Translations under genes and position numbers: made by a program
The notes under the pieces: model-generated
The model's input: the letters and a program-made list of their open reading frames with translations, nothing else
Told to the model about the DNA's origin: nothing
Databases searched by the model: none
Assembly (NCBI RefSeq): GCF_000224145.3
Contig: NC_020167.2
Location: 2,078,708-2,142,707, forward strand
Direction: 5' to 3'
DNA: 64,000 bases
From: Ciona intestinalis
Taxonomy: Eukaryota; Chordata; Ascidiacea; Phlebobranchia; Cionidae
Part shown: piece after piece, positions 11,409 to 22,341 of the stretch
Position numbering within the stretch: the first letter of the stretch is position 1
How the letters are laid out: each line of letters starts with the position of its first letter

Positions 11409-13427
11409 TCATACACTTTCATTATCACTAAACTCTAAGACATCTGCTTCCGCAGCAGCAGTTTCTAGGTGTAGCTGCGTCAAACCAGTTATATCTTCCA
11501 AATATGTTGCAGGAGAATTGAAAACGTCCAGTAAAAAGTTAAACCCATGGGCAAGGTACGCATCTATTACAGTTTTCGAACAACCAGTGCACTTACTAAA
11601 GCATTGAGCAGTAGGGTAGATAACTTGGTTGCTTGACATAAAACCACGAATTTGATGCGGTACAGGACCGAGAACAGATGGTGGGATGGAGTGAGATCCC
11701 GGCTCTGGAGCTGCGAGTGATCCAGACGGATGTTGGAGAATGGAAGCCATCAGTTCCACCGCAAGTGCGGCTGCTATCATTGAAACACCAGGTCTAGATA
11801 CCGTGCATTGCTGGTCTAAAGTACGGTCATGCACAGAATTACCAGGAGCTACAACATCATTACAAAAATAACAGCCGAGTTTTATTGTGGATTCCTTTGA
11901 GATAACACCATGCCTCATAACTAAGTAAGAGTCAAAACCCAGTGCTGCATTGATTACAAGTTTAGTTTTTGCAGCTGCAATTAAAGTTGGTAACCACCTA
12001 CTTTCCCTGGTGTCCATTAGAAGAAACACAACATCATGACTGTCAATCAAACTTTCTAATGTCGCCACTTCAGACTTTACTTTTTCAATTAGTTCATCAC
12101 TTTTATGAACAGGGTGACCAGGCATAGGAATTGAGAGTTCAATGCCGTGTGAATTAACTCCGGGGAATATTTTTTTCAACCTTTCAGCTGCTGCAATTGC
12201 TTTAGGTCTTCCACCAGCGGTGCTACAATCAGAGAATTCAAACAAAGTTTGCCGAACAGGATTTGAGAAAGACACCTTTCCATTATCAACCAGAGTGATA
12301 TTTTTAACACCCCAACCTAACAAACCTCTCGCCACATTACAACCCAGTGTCCCTGAGCCAAGAAGAAGACACTTACATGATGAAATTTTGTCCAGGTCCA
12401 ATGCTGGCATCAGTCGCCATTTCATTAACTTCAAGTTTAAATCGACTGAAGATTCTGCTAGCTTCTCTGGGTCCATGCTTTCTCCTAAATCTACAGCACG
12501 AGGACCCAGCTTGTTTTTTCGATTCTTTTCCCAACCTGTCAAGCCAGCAGGGCGTTCAGTAACTGAATCAATATGAACTCGTAAAACAAGGCTATGGGTT
12601 GCATTTCTTTTCCCCATTTGTGTTCGGTCACGATAACATAGAACATTAACTTCCCCCTTAAGTTTTTCCGCCCAGTGATAAGCAATGCATGTTAAATAGT
12701 TCCGAAGTGGCCATCCAGGGTAATCAGATAGTGTTGATGGATCAGAAAAGGCAAAAGTGATTTTTCGATTCTGGTTAACAAGGGAATTAAACTCACTCAA
12801 GGTGTGTGACGTTATATCTTCATCTGAACCAAATGTATTGGAGGTTGAGATGAGGAAGAATCCAGGAAGGCTGCCTTGCTCTGTGCAAAAACAGTCAATG
12901 GATTTTATTAAGTTAGTGATAAACTCATTGCTAGCAGTGGCAGAGATAGGAGCGCATGATGATACTGATATTGGAGAAGAGTGAATAAATGCAGGAAATG
13001 AAAACCAATATGTGAATTTGAACTTTTTCAAATCAGAAAAACTTAGAACAAAGAACCGTGACAGTAAATGGGGGTGTTTAATTGCTTTTCTGCTAACAAT
13101 GGCTTCCCAAAGCAAATCACCTTCTTTGTTTAAGAGTGCATTTTTGTCACAAACTTTAAAGTCTTCAATTGTGTTTTTATTGTATAATCCACCTGTAGAT
13201 GCGAAACACAAAGGGGGCGGTTGTGTGGTGTTATCAAAAGCAGAGTACTCCACACTATGTCTGCATGGGAGACCTTCAACATCAGAATTCGTGTAAAAAC
13301 CTGCGACAGGTTTTCTCGAGTCATCCAGCTTGTACAGGTTTAATTTGTTCTCACTTAACTTGCTCCAGAATCCCGAGTTGACAGAACTCGCAAAAGGAAC
13401 AAACTGAAGTGTTGTATTTCCACTCAT
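11409..13427 (-). CDS. ATG7: Ubiquitin-like-modifier activating enzyme ATG7
   Basis: ATG7 is the E1 enzyme of autophagy. It adenylates ATG12 and ATG8/LC3, holds them on a cysteine and passes them to ATG10 and ATG3. One uninterrupted frame gives 672 residues (human about 703). The N-terminal part has LQFVPFASSVNSGFWSKLSE and DYPGWPLRNYL. The adenylation domain has the nucleotide loop LLLGSGTLGCNVARGLLGWG near residue 355, then NPVRQTLFEF and LLMDTRESRWLPTLIAAA. The catalytic cysteine is Cys541 in DQQCTVSRPG. The C-terminal part has GFNFLLDVFNSP and an acidic end. The loop between VMRHG and KLGCYFCNDVV is much shorter than in vertebrates. I chose the ATG at 13427 because homology starts there; the frame stays open upstream to 13568 without family similarity. 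Vertebrate ATG7 has many introns; this copy has none. Confidence 0.96.
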   Translation of the reverse strand: MSGNTTLQFVPFASSVNSGFWSKLSENKLNLYKLDDSRKPVAGFYTNSDVEGLPCRHSVEYSAFDNTTQPPPLCFASTGGLYNKNTIEDFKVCDKNALLNKEGDLLWEAIVSRKAIKHPHLLSRFFVLSFSDLKKFKFTYWFSFPAFIHSSPISVSSCAPISATASNEFITNLIKSIDCFCTEQGSLPGFFLISTSNTFGSDEDITSHTLSEFNSLVNQNRKITFAFSDPSTLSDYPGWPLRNYLTCIAYHWAEKLKGEVNVLCYRDRTQMGKRNATHSLVLRVHIDSVTERPAGLTGWEKNRKNKLGPRAVDLGESMDPEKLAESSVDLNLKLMKWRLMPALDLDKISSCKCLLLGSGTLGCNVARGLLGWGVKNITLVDNGKVSFSNPVRQTLFEFSDCSTAGGRPKAIAAAERLKKIFPGVNSHGIELSIPMPGHPVHKSDELIEKVKSEVATLESLIDSHDVVFLLMDTRESRWLPTLIAAAKTKLVINAALGFDSYLVMRHGVISKESTIKLGCYFCNDVVAPGNSVHDRTLDQQCTVSRPGVSMIAAALAVELMASILQHPSGSLAAPEPGSHSIPPSVLGPVPHQIRGFMSSNQVIYPTAQCFSKCTGCSKTVIDAYLAHGFNFLLDVFNSPATYLEDITGLTQLHLETAAAEADVLEFSDNESV

Positions 13428-13701
13428 GTTAATGACATTCCTAAGGCAACTACGAAAAATTGGAATTTTGTATCTGCACATAAATAGACAAATTAGAAAT
13501 ATTTTATAAGCAAAATAAAGCACTATATTATAAGTGTAGTTACCCTGCAAATAGAAACAATAGCACACATTCTATTATTAACTAACAAAATAAAAATATA
13601 TTTCAACTTTAATTATAATAACTTAATAACCACAGGAACATCTAAATAAAAAAACAGTGAAGCAATTGCCATTTAATTTTTATAGTCAGTAAACCGAGCC
13701 T

Positions 13702-15438
13702 TTAGATTTTGGCAAGTTCCTTAGATATTCTATCATAGATTGCAATATCCACGTTCAACTGTTTCATCATTGGTAAATTATCAGTGACTTCATCTCCATA
13801 GCAGCCAAATACAACTCCGGCGGATTTAATCTTTTTGATCACCTCAGGAGTTTGGTATACATCCTTGTCCAAAGTTATCACACCAAGAAACTGCTCAGCA
13901 AGACAGCTGCCCACTGCCATTCCATTTGTGCGCTCACGTGGATCCAGCAATGGTGTATAAAAGTTGGTGTCACCGTTAGTAAGTAAAAACACTGGGTATT
14001 TTCCCTGCTTCCTCTTTAATAAAATGCAAATGTCAATATCAAATGAAGAAAACATGATTCGACGCGATCCAGCACTTTCATACACTGCCTTTAATATTGT
14101 ATCCACAAATACATTCGCATCGATGTAACTTTCAAGTCCATCTTCAAATTCATTATTTATATCTAACGTCGGCCATTTCACTTCAATGTCGAAACCAGTC
14201 TCCACAGGAACGTCAGTTAGAACAGTTTTCAATGTGGGGAACATTTGCATATCTGGACTTGTATCTTGTTCATTGAAATCCAGCTTTCTGGTGTTGGTAA
14301 TCCGACTTCTGTGCTTCATATCTAAACTCTGAAGTTCTTTAAGTGTAAAATGAAAAACAGGCATCTCAAGTAAAACATCTCCAGGTTCTTCTTTAGTTTT
14401 TACTTTGCATGAAGTGGTCAGGTCATGATAAACAATAGGAATCATATCTTTAGTTAAATGAACATCAAACTCAACCAGCTGGGCACGATTTTCATTGGCT
14501 TGTTTAAATGAAGCCACAGTATTTTCTGGGACATTTGCAATCAACTTACTAGTAAATGAATTACCACTTCCCCTATGTCCAATGTGAACCATGGGTTTAG
14601 GTTTCCAGTGTCTGGAGAACAATCTCTCCATGTTAAGTGCCTCACATTGGAATGGAGATATACGTAGATAGCTAATTTTAAGGACCCCAATACAGAGAAA
14701 GTTATCATCAATTACAGCAATATTGAGGGCCTGTTTGGAAGTGGATAAAGCACCGAATGCAACTGTTGCTACTCCAAGTCGTTTATCATTATCATAAATT
14801 TCAAGATTAATTGAACAGGAGGAAGCATTCAATGTTTGCATGGAAAATAACAAACACATTTGTTCGTCTTCAGGTATTTTAAGGCCTGCATTTGGAATAT
14901 TAACTATTTGTTGCGACTGAAAAGGCTCAATCACTGTGGTAGATATGCCGATGATATCTCCATGAGCAATCGGTTTAATTTTCAGCTTTGATTTGTTCAG
15001 CATGCCATTACCGAAATTTTTATTAAAAGTAATCGGGTGACCTTGAGTCGAACTGATTAAAACTCGTATTTCAGTTTGACTTGTCAGCCAACCACAATCA
15101 ACAGACTGTAAATCGCCTGCAACTCCAAATATATCTTTAACCACAAGATTTTCTTTCTCAGGGACCACAATACTTCTTGTCATGAATGTAGGATGAACTT
15201 CAAACTGCTTAATCACCACAGCACCTTCATACATTGCCCCAATAAAGTACCTGTACCTTATTTGCTCCTTCGCGTTCAGACACATCTCTATTTCCCATTG
15301 AGCTTCAGTCAAATCAAGCTTAACAGCATCAGTTGGTTTCCAGTTGCCCAGTTTGTTTCCATCGCCAACAAGAAACACCGAACATTCCTTTGGCATTTGG
15401 TCAGTTACAGAAACACAAAATTTAGTAACACACTCCAT
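13702..15438 (-). CDS. GPCPD1: Glycerophosphocholine phosphodiesterase GPCPD1-like
   Basis: The family hydrolyses glycerophosphocholine to choline and glycerol-3-phosphate in the cytosol. A single exon gives 578 residues (human about 670). Residues 1-95 form a CBM20-type starch-binding-like domain (FLVGDGNKLGNWKPTDAVKL, IRYRYFIG). A middle region of about 180 residues follows. The C-terminal glycerophosphodiester phosphodiesterase barrel starts near residue 285 with HIGHRGSGN, then NVPENTVASFKQA, LVEFDVHLTKD and IVYHDLT. These supply the catalytic histidine pair and the metal-binding Glu/Asp expected for the fold; FDIEVKW and ITLDKDVY lie further on. It lies 275 bases upstream of ATG7 on the same strand, too far for a tight operon. 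It has no introns, unlike vertebrate orthologs. Confidence 0.93.
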   Translation of the reverse strand: MECVTKFCVSVTDQMPKECSVFLVGDGNKLGNWKPTDAVKLDLTEAQWEIEMCLNAKEQIRYRYFIGAMYEGAVVIKQFEVHPTFMTRSIVVPEKENLVVKDIFGVAGDLQSVDCGWLTSQTEIRVLISSTQGHPITFNKNFGNGMLNKSKLKIKPIAHGDIIGISTTVIEPFQSQQIVNIPNAGLKIPEDEQMCLLFSMQTLNASSCSINLEIYDNDKRLGVATVAFGALSTSKQALNIAVIDDNFLCIGVLKISYLRISPFQCEALNMERLFSRHWKPKPMVHIGHRGSGNSFTSKLIANVPENTVASFKQANENRAQLVEFDVHLTKDMIPIVYHDLTTSCKVKTKEEPGDVLLEMPVFHFTLKELQSLDMKHRSRITNTRKLDFNEQDTSPDMQMFPTLKTVLTDVPVETGFDIEVKWPTLDINNEFEDGLESYIDANVFVDTILKAVYESAGSRRIMFSSFDIDICILLKRKQGKYPVFLLTNGDTNFYTPLLDPRERTNGMAVGSCLAEQFLGVITLDKDVYQTPEVIKKIKSAGVVFGCYGDEVTDNLPMMKQLNVDIAIYDRISKELAKI

Positions 15439-15444
15439 TATTGA

Positions 15445-15829
15445 CTACTTCCTAAAGTCCACCCTTTTTAAAAGTAAAACACTAAAAATTTGTCCTTTGT
15501 TCAGCTTTTATTACAGATATACCAAAGTTTTAAGAGTAATGACCGAAGAACCAAATAATGATGCCATTAACTAAACCAAAACCACACGATAATTCAAGGT
15601 TTAAATTAAAAGAAATGCTTTACAGCTTACTTTAATAGTTGATAACAATAGTAATAGATTCTATTTCTAACGACTATGCAATATTGACGGTACTATAACA
15701 CTCAAAAACCTCTTTACCGCTCGCGTTATGTCTCTCGCGTTTGACAGGAGACACGTCAAGACAGATCGTTAAAATCTTTGTCGACATCTAGCGTTAATAG
15801 AACAGAGTGTTTATATACGATTATACGGT
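15445..15829. other. Upstream region of GPCPD1
   Basis: About 385 bases of AT-rich DNA between the GPCPD1 start and repeat mosaic B. It presumably holds the promoter. I see no specific site I can defend. Confidence 0.3.
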
Positions 15830-17324
15830 GTCGTGACATACTTGTTCTGACTGATATATTTGTACGGGGTGCTATTGCGCATGCGCCGAGTATATATGCC
15901 TTGGTTGGTCAAAATTAAACACTGTAAACAGTAAAAAAACATAATGCGAGTACTATAAATCAGTAATTGATGTACTAATTCGTTGCCATTCTTCCCGCAA
16001 TTTTGTTTTAACGTCGTCCAAATCGTTACTGAAGTACAAGCATGACCCGGCTTGCATCGTGTCAAGCGGGACCTGAGCCTGCGTAAAATATACTGACATT
16101 AAACAGGTTTAACATAGGAAAATGACTACTACAAGAAAAATATGATTTGGTAAATGTAGTAGGTCGGGGAAAGATGGTATACCTGTTCATTCTATTTTCT
16201 CGTTCGGTTTGGTAGTAAATTAAGAACATTCAAAGAAATATGAAACCTCACGCGCTACTGCATGAAAAAAGTTGGATGTCACACGGGTGTTTATATTTAA
16301 AAGCCGTCCCAAGAAAAATGAGGTTGCTCTACATGGTTATTTTGTATTAGGGTGGGAAAGACGGATCTCGGCGTAAGACGTACCTTTTACCGGTGTCGTA
16401 ATATATTCGTTCCGACTGATATATTTGTACCGGGCGCCCAAATTTATTAGGACCCTCTGTTGTAAAAGTTCCAGACACCACTTTTACACGTTAAAACTTT
16501 AAATTTTGATTTAAAGTAAGCAGAACTGAGTTGGTATTTTGTTGTAGCCTAGAAAAAGTAAGTATACCACTAACAAACCTATTTTTAAATAAGCGCATTT
16601 TACTTACTTTAATAAGCGCGTTTTACTTTTTAACAAGCGCATTTTACTTATAATTTACAGGTGCTGGCGGACTAAGGTGATCCTATAGAATACAGAAATT
16701 ATAGCGTCCACTTTCGAAACCTTCTACGCGTGCTACTAACATAAAATTTGGGCACTGTACCTACTATAAACCCCAGCGGTACCGATTCTAAAATAATTTT
16801 AATAATTCGATGAAATATTAACTTTAAATATTAATATTCGTCATAAAAAAAACATATTTATAGAATTTTCCACCGATCCAGCTTTGAATATGTTATAGCG
16901 CTATATACGTGATACCTAAAATATAAAACATTATTTTATTTAAAAAAGTGCGGGGATGGATGTTAAAAATTAAAAAAAGTATGGTCATACCTTGCGCTTG
17001 AATCATATGAATATTAAATTTTCAAAAAAATTGCCGAAAATACAACTTACGCACACATCTATGTAGGTCATTAGCATGCTTTTCACATCGTAAAAATAAT
17101 AATTTAAAAATAATAAATAAATAAAGTAATATTTTTCTCCGAAATTTTTTTCAGTCGGTACGTATTTATTATAGGAGCTGGTGTTGTAGTTGTTCCGAAC
17201 TACTGCACATGCGCAGTAGCGTCTCGGCGCATGCGCAAAAGTATTAAAATTTAATTGGTGTCAAACGACTACCAAAGTGTTGACGTGTATTTTTAATAAA
17301 AAAAATTATTTATTAAAATGTACA
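15830..17324. repeat. Repeat mosaic B
   Basis: Blocks shared with mosaic A: 16430-16560 with 1610-1730, 16680-16850 with 230-470, and 16850-17090 with 1140-1370. GCGCATGCGC palindromes occur at both ends, near 15877 and (reversed) near 17227, as though the mosaic were bounded by inverted copies of one short block. A MITE copy lies within it (16155-16375). No coding potential was found. Confidence 0.65.
16155..16375 (+). repeat. MITE copy, rearranged right half
   Basis: The left end GTCGGGGAAAGATGGTATACC and inner TTTGGTAGTAAATTAAGAAC are clear. The right end TAGGGTGGGAAAGACGG is in the opposite sense to that expected, so this may be two overlapping partial copies. Confidence 0.55.
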
Positions 17325-17545
17325 AGGATCTTGAGCTGTCTCGTCTTACCCTGTTCTCGTGTGTTTAAATATATTTTTTTTGAATGATGCTTTTTAATGC
17401 AGGAATGGTAGTACTAATTAGTACCAAAAGCCGTCATGTGATATTATTAATTAGTACCAAATAAAAGCCGTCATATATTTTGATTTTGGAAATATTGGGC
17501 AATATGTGCTTAAGTGTCCTATCTACCCCCACCCTACAATATGTT
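17325..17545 (+). repeat. MITE copy downstream of the GT31 gene
   Basis: It runs from TGTCTCGTCTTACCCTGTTC-like sequence to TTAAGTGTCCTATCTACCCC just past the last GT31 exon found. The middle is poorly conserved. Confidence 0.5.
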
Positions 17546-17552
17546 GCTCTTA

Positions 17553-19740
17553 CCTTATATCGCAAAATACCAGTAATGTAAGCATCATCAATTGCTATAT
17601 CTGAATGTGTTCGCTTCGAAGTCAGGTACAGTGTATGAGCGATATCATGCGACATTATAAAACATATTCCGTTGCAGTAATCAGGATAGAAAGGCAAATC
17701 GTAAACCTCTTCTGGCACGAAATACTTGCCCTTTCGCTCAACCTGGTTTAAAGAAGGTAAATTATACCAATTATGGTCCCTGCGCAAAGATGACAAGCAA
17801 AATCGTGAAGCAGTTCATATAGTAAAACAAATTTTAAGAAATGAACAACAAAACCAACCACGGCTTTTTTTAAAAGCTCATTCCCACAATGAAGAACATT
17901 TCTCTTGGTAGAATTCTTTGTATTTATAATATAGCTTTGTAGAATAATAGGTAGGTTCAAAAATGCATCGTCGTCAACAAGCAAAACAAAGTCGGCATTT
18001 CTGTGAAAATAAATACAAAAATTGTTCCTACCATATACATATTAAAGACGTTATTTTGTGTGTATGGTTAACATGCAACCAGCAGTAAATCCGGTTACAA
18101 ATACACATTAACGGGATTAATGGTATTAAACAATATCAGTCGTTTCTATATAAGCGACATAAAAACTCATACAATATACTAATATATTAACAAGATATAT
18201 AGAAAATATGTTTGAAATCAGGTCACAAGCATTTGGAAATAATTAATGAAATGTGGCCTGTGTGCAATATAGTGTAGCAATACTCAATTTGTAGCCAAAA
18301 TATAAACTTTATTATTAGCTATTATTCATTTTCTGTTATTACAAACTTATATGCATTTGTAGGATACAATATTTATTCGTACTTTCGAAGTGTATACAGT
18401 ATTATTTATTTACGTATTATTCAAAATTAACAACAATTTTAAACTGTCCCATCTTAGCCCCCTGTTGCTAAATTGCTTAAATTACACCTGTGTGTGTTTT
18501 CATTTTTTAAATTGTTTTCAATAAAAGTGTGATAAAACTAATTCGTGGTAATGTCACTACCAAACCCATATATTTTAAGTTTGGATATATGAGGCGATTT
18601 GTGCTAATCAAGGGTACCACCGTCTTACCCCACTCCACTACACATTTCTGTTATGCGACGACACTGGTTTTACTCTAATGCTAACTTTGGTGTTAGTAAC
18701 CTAAAAAACAGTAGCCAGCAGTAGGCTACAGCTACATAAAAGTATTTATTCACCCGCAAAACTGATAACTCCATTTCAAGCCCATTAAAGACTTGACAGT
18801 CAGGTTTCTATAAGCGTCATAGTAAGATCCCACCACGATATCGCCATGCTGACGATCTTCAACCAAAACATTATGTTGGTGGGAACCATTTGTCGACAGA
18901 CCCAATAAAAATGCCACTTTAATCTGGTGATAAAATGTTTGTTTAGAAACTCTTGTTATTTTATTTTTATTTCTAAAGTAGTGCGGGGTAAGCTTGGGAC
19001 ACTTTCCTTTCTCGTCCCAATTGGTAGTACACATGTTACAGAGTTGGATTATATTTAAAGAATTGTATAACGAAGGTCCGTGACTCGAAAGTTGTTAATT
19101 GTTCCAAACACGATCAAGAGATTTGGGATATAGGCGTTAAGGATTCGCTATCTTATCCCACAGTACTATAACATTGAATATAACACTCGACAATGCCACA
19201 CCTGTACATTCGAAATGTTAGAAGTAGACCCCCAGGTTTCCCTAATCACACATCGTTGGTCAAAATGGTGCACGGAGCTTTTAACTAAAATGAGCAGCAA
19301 GTGGTCATCGACATTTCCTGCAATATAAAAAGCAATTGTTTTTCGTCATTAAGATAATTAAGCATCTGTTTCCTGTACGTAATGAATATATAATAAATGT
19401 ATTGCTGGTTATAATATTATGTACTGTAGAGTGGATATAACATATAAATTAAATATAATATTACGTGTCCACTTATTTAAATTAATATTGTTCTGTTTCT
19501 ACCTGTTTTACAGAATTCATCTCTCGGCTTCATAACATAATGAAACTCAGTCGTGGCAAAATCTGGAATTTCAGATTGCGCAGCTTCTTGATTGTCTTCC
19601 ACATCAATGAAAAAACGAAATGGTATAAGAACAGTTTGTAAACTATTGAAATAGTCATTTTCCACAAACGTCCACAGTTTTGGTGAAAGATGCTCAGGTT
19701 TTGTCGTCAAAGTTGGTTTGAAACCTCGTGTTGCATATGC
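17553..19740 (-). CDS. GT31-family glycosyltransferase (beta-1,3-galactosyl/GlcNAc-transferase-like), incomplete
   Basis: The GT31 family adds galactose or N-acetylglucosamine in beta-1,3 linkage to glycans in the Golgi. Minus-strand exons found: about 19740-19504 (FHYVMKPRDEFCKTG), about 19321-19202 (LLILVKSSVHHFDQRCVIRETWG), about 18932-18756 (VAFLLGLS, DIVVGSYYDAYRNLTVKSLM), 18000 to about 17880 (NADFVLLVDDDAFLNLPIIL) and about 17785-17554 (YFVPEEVYDLPFYPDYCNGI, FIMSHDIAHTLY, IDDAYITGILRYK). These cover the family landmarks in order: IRETWG, the YxDxYRNLTLK strand, the DDD metal-binding motif, the YPxYCxG acceptor-side block and the late (D/E)DVY/DDAY block. No membrane-anchor exon and no C-terminal exon were identified, and the donor after the DDD exon is uncertain. 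The substrate cannot be told from sequence. Confidence 0.85.
18410..18655 (+). repeat. MITE copy in GT31 intron
   Basis: Contains AACTGTCCCATCTTAGCCCC in the middle and ends with AAGGGTACCACCGTCTTACCC. It looks like two partly overlapping, eroded copies of the family. Confidence 0.5.
18985..19175 (+). repeat. MITE copy in GT31 intron
   Basis: Starts GTGCGGGGTAAGCTTGGGAC, contains TTGGTAGTACAC and AACACGATCAAGAGATTTGG, and ends CTATCTTATCCCACAGTAC. Same order of landmarks as the clean copies. Confidence 0.6.
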
Positions 19741-19829
19741 AACACTGAAAACATGAATTTGTGAATTAGGTTATTAAATCCTGGTACATGAGGCACGTAA
19801 CTAATGTACAGTAAATATTATATATAGTA

Positions 19830-20045
19830 GGGTAGGGGAAGATGGGACACCTATTCATTCTAATTTCTCGCTTCGTTTGGTAGTAAAAAAAAGAACATTG
19901 AATGAATGAATGAATGAAATGAAGGAATTAAAAAACATTGAAGGAATTAAAAAACCTCGCGATTGTTTTTAATTGCTTAAAGCGCGATCAGGATTTTTGG
20001 ATAACTATGGGCTAAAGGTGTCCCATCTTCCTCCACTCTATTATG
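19830..20045 (+). repeat. MITE copy, near complete
   Basis: Left end TAGGGTAGGGGAAGATGGGA, then TTCGTTTGGTAGTAAA, a GAATGAATGAATGAA run, a CTCGCGATTG block and GATCAGGATTTTTGG. The right end is AAAGGTGTCCCATCTTCC. The outer bases form terminal inverted repeats with TA at the edge. This is one of the best copies for defining the family, which resembles the MITE type described from Ciona. Confidence 0.8.
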
Positions 20046-20109
20046 TCTAATATACACCGTACATAGGTATGTAGGACTCACCAAGCATGCAAATAAAACA
20101 AACTGTTGT

Positions 20110-20159
20110 NNNNNNNNNNNNNNNNNNNNNNNNNNNNNNNNNNNNNNNNNNNNNNNNNN
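20110..20159. other. Assembly gap (50 N)
   Basis: Fifty Ns directly abut the last readable codon of the nucleotidyltransferase-like gene, so its 3' part or next splice site is hidden. Confidence 0.99.
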
Positions 20160-21134
20160 GACTTGTGATAAAATATCAGCTAAATGATATTCTTGCTTTA
20201 TGTCTTCTTCTTTTTCCAACAGTCGAAGCATTTCTTTCACCGGCTTTATAAGCTCCATTTTCCACTGTTTGTTTACAGTTGGTTGTCTTCCAAGAGGTAT
20301 CTTGCTTGCATGTGACATTAACCCATCAAACGTTACACCATTTGGTGTGAAAGCATCATAAAACCAGTTGGTGGTTTCACCGTTCAAACTTGGAATTGCA
20401 ACCGAAGGAATCATGGTTTCTCCAAGGTTGATTAGGACGATGTGAAATATTGTGGAGAACCACCTAAAGTATTTCATGATCGTCTTAAGCTCTTCAGTCC
20501 AAGCTGCTTCATCTTCAAGAAGAATGATGTGTTCAAAATCTGAATATAAAGTAATTTCTGATCGTGCCAGGGAACCTAATCCTACTACAGCGTATTTACA
20601 GGGGGGATTCCCCATAATTTGAATGCATTCATCAGATACAAATTTCATTAACTCAGTATATTGCTTTGTAACTACATGCTGCGACTTTTGAACATCTGAT
20701 ATTTTCTTTCTTTGCAATTTAACCAGCTCATCAGCTTGTACATTGTCGGGAATTTGAGTCACTTTGTTGTACTGTTCTTCAATTTTTTCCCTTGCGCCCT
20801 TTACAATTTGGTACAAGTTTTCTGAAATCCTAACCAAGTTACCATTTAGCAGATTATTCGCTTTTGCCTTATCCAGAACAGTTGAGCAAAAACTTCTAAG
20901 GTCACTTTTAATTTTCTCATTGTTTGGATCTCTTACTATAGCAGCATTATACAAAGTCACACTGCGAATAGCATTAAACTTTTTTTGTTTAGTTTTACTT
21001 CCATATATTTTGGCCATGTCATGAAACATGGGAACAGATTTGTTTGGATCAAATTCTTTTCCATTTTCATCACACAGCAACTTCAACTGATCCACTAAGT
21101 TCTTTTCAGCTTTACTAATTTCAACTGATTCCAT
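20160..21134 (-). CDS. Nucleotidyltransferase-like protein with helical N-terminus, cut by a gap
   Basis: The readable part is 325 residues from ATG 21134. Residues about 1-170 are helical and charged (MFHDMAKIYGSKTKQKKFNA, TLYNAAIVRDPNNEK). Then comes a Pol-beta-type nucleotidyltransferase core: CKYAVVGLGSLARSEITLYS followed by DFEHIILLED. The GS...SDxE spacing is that of GlnD/DUF294-type enzymes, with Asp and Glu where the metal ligands should be. Large invertebrate proteins that join such a core to TPR repeats are known to me in outline; this gene's continuation is lost in the gap. It lies about 5 kb from the TPR gene cluster, but I see no sequence link beyond that. Substrate unknown. Confidence 0.65.
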
Positions 21135-21809
21135 ATGAAAAACTTATAAGAATTCTTTACAGCAGTGTAGGCAGATTACTGATTTTATATAACCTGACTT
21201 CAGGGCTTAAGACTAAAACATTGTATTGTTTGAGTACACCTTAAGCAAACAGTGTATTGTATGTGCTCCACTTAAACATTCTACGCAATGTAAATAACTG
21301 CTGTATGACCAACTCTGTTTTACTAGTCTCACAGCAACAGTACTGTCATGGAGGTGGATCAGTAAATTCATATGAAATGATGACTTTGTATAATGGGTAA
21401 ATATTCATGAAACTATTATTTTTAATTAAAGTTTCCCTTGAATATTGCGAATGTGAGGTCCTCATTAACTCACCAAAATCTATATTTTATGTTGTTCTTG
21501 TAAACATACCTGCTTGGAAACTATGTCATTTAAATCATAACAACTTTAAATTACTTTCTCCATTTGTATGATGTTTAAAAAAATGTTTATATATTACATT
21601 AACACAATAGAAACAGCTATCATATTTTTTTTGTACTACAGGCCAGTACAGTATGAAGCTCAAAATTTTATCATACAATTTTTTTTACTAGAGATGATTG
21701 TGTATGGTAAAAACCAAAACAGTTTATGTATATATTGCATATATAAAAAACATAAACAGATTTTACTGTGCACATGGACAAAACGTTTGACAAGGGATAA
21801 ACTTGGATA
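21135..21809. other. Upstream region of the nucleotidyltransferase-like gene
   Basis: AT-rich sequence with no exon or clear repeat that I can support. It should contain the promoter of the minus-strand gene starting at 21134. Confidence 0.3.
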
Positions 21810-22030
21810 AGCACCTTACAGCGCGAACCTTTTGGGCAAGACACACCGTCAATTATTCCAACTCAGTGGTTACTTTAAATGGGTTGTCCAAAATCAAAGC
21901 CCCCCAAAAAATAATCACTTACCAAGTAACATACATGGTAACTTGTAAGCTTGCACGAGGTGTGTACCGTGTTATAACGACTATCGTTTTTTGGCCACGC
22001 GAAGATACAGCAAGTTACATTCATTCATAT
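21810..22030 (+). repeat. tRNA-derived SINE, body and 3' tail
   Basis: Landmarks ttgggcaagacacacc, ccaactcagtggttac, gggttgtccaaaatc, cagtaacatacatggtaac-like, tataacgactatcgttt and cacgcgaagatacagcaagt, ending in cattcattcat. The tRNA-like head is missing. Confidence 0.7.
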
Positions 22031-22032
22031 AT

Positions 22033-22110
22033 TAGTAGGCTAGGGGAAGATGGGACATCTTTAGCACATAATATCCAAATATCCTGATTGCGTTTTAAAA
22101 CATTTAACAA
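22033..22110 (+). repeat. MITE half copy
   Basis: Left end TAGGCTAGGGGAAGATGGGA joins directly to the family's other arm (atatccaaatatcctgattg, aacggtctatga), so it looks like a fused or folded half element. Confidence 0.55.
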
Positions 22111-22140
22111 CGGTCTATGAGCACAAAAGTAGGTATCCAA

Positions 22141-22242
22141 TACCTCGAATGGTTTTTGAGTTATCGAAATAACCAAAATATCTGCATCCGTTTGCAACCG
22201 CGTAGGGGTTTTTGACCATAACTTAAAAACCATTCGAGGTAT
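22141..22242. repeat. Short inverted repeat (hairpin)
   Basis: TACCTCGAATGGTTTTTGAG at about 22141-22160 is mirrored by AAAAACCATTCGAGGTA at about 22224-22240, with some 60 bases between. The arms match almost perfectly. Confidence 0.75.
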
Positions 22243-22341
22243 TGGAGCAAAAGTTGGTTTGTTACACTCGTATGGTCATTTGACATCTTTTGAACGTGGC
22301 CGCGTAGCATTTCTGGTCGAAATAACAAAAATATCTGACTG

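Noticed and set aside
12142-12576. Plus-strand frames antisense to ATG7
   Set aside because: They mirror the strongly conserved ATG7 coding strand and show no features of their own.
11409-15438. ATG7-GPCPD1 operon
   Set aside because: The 275-base spacing is longer than the very short gaps typical of tunicate operons, and no clear trans-splice acceptor could be confirmed.
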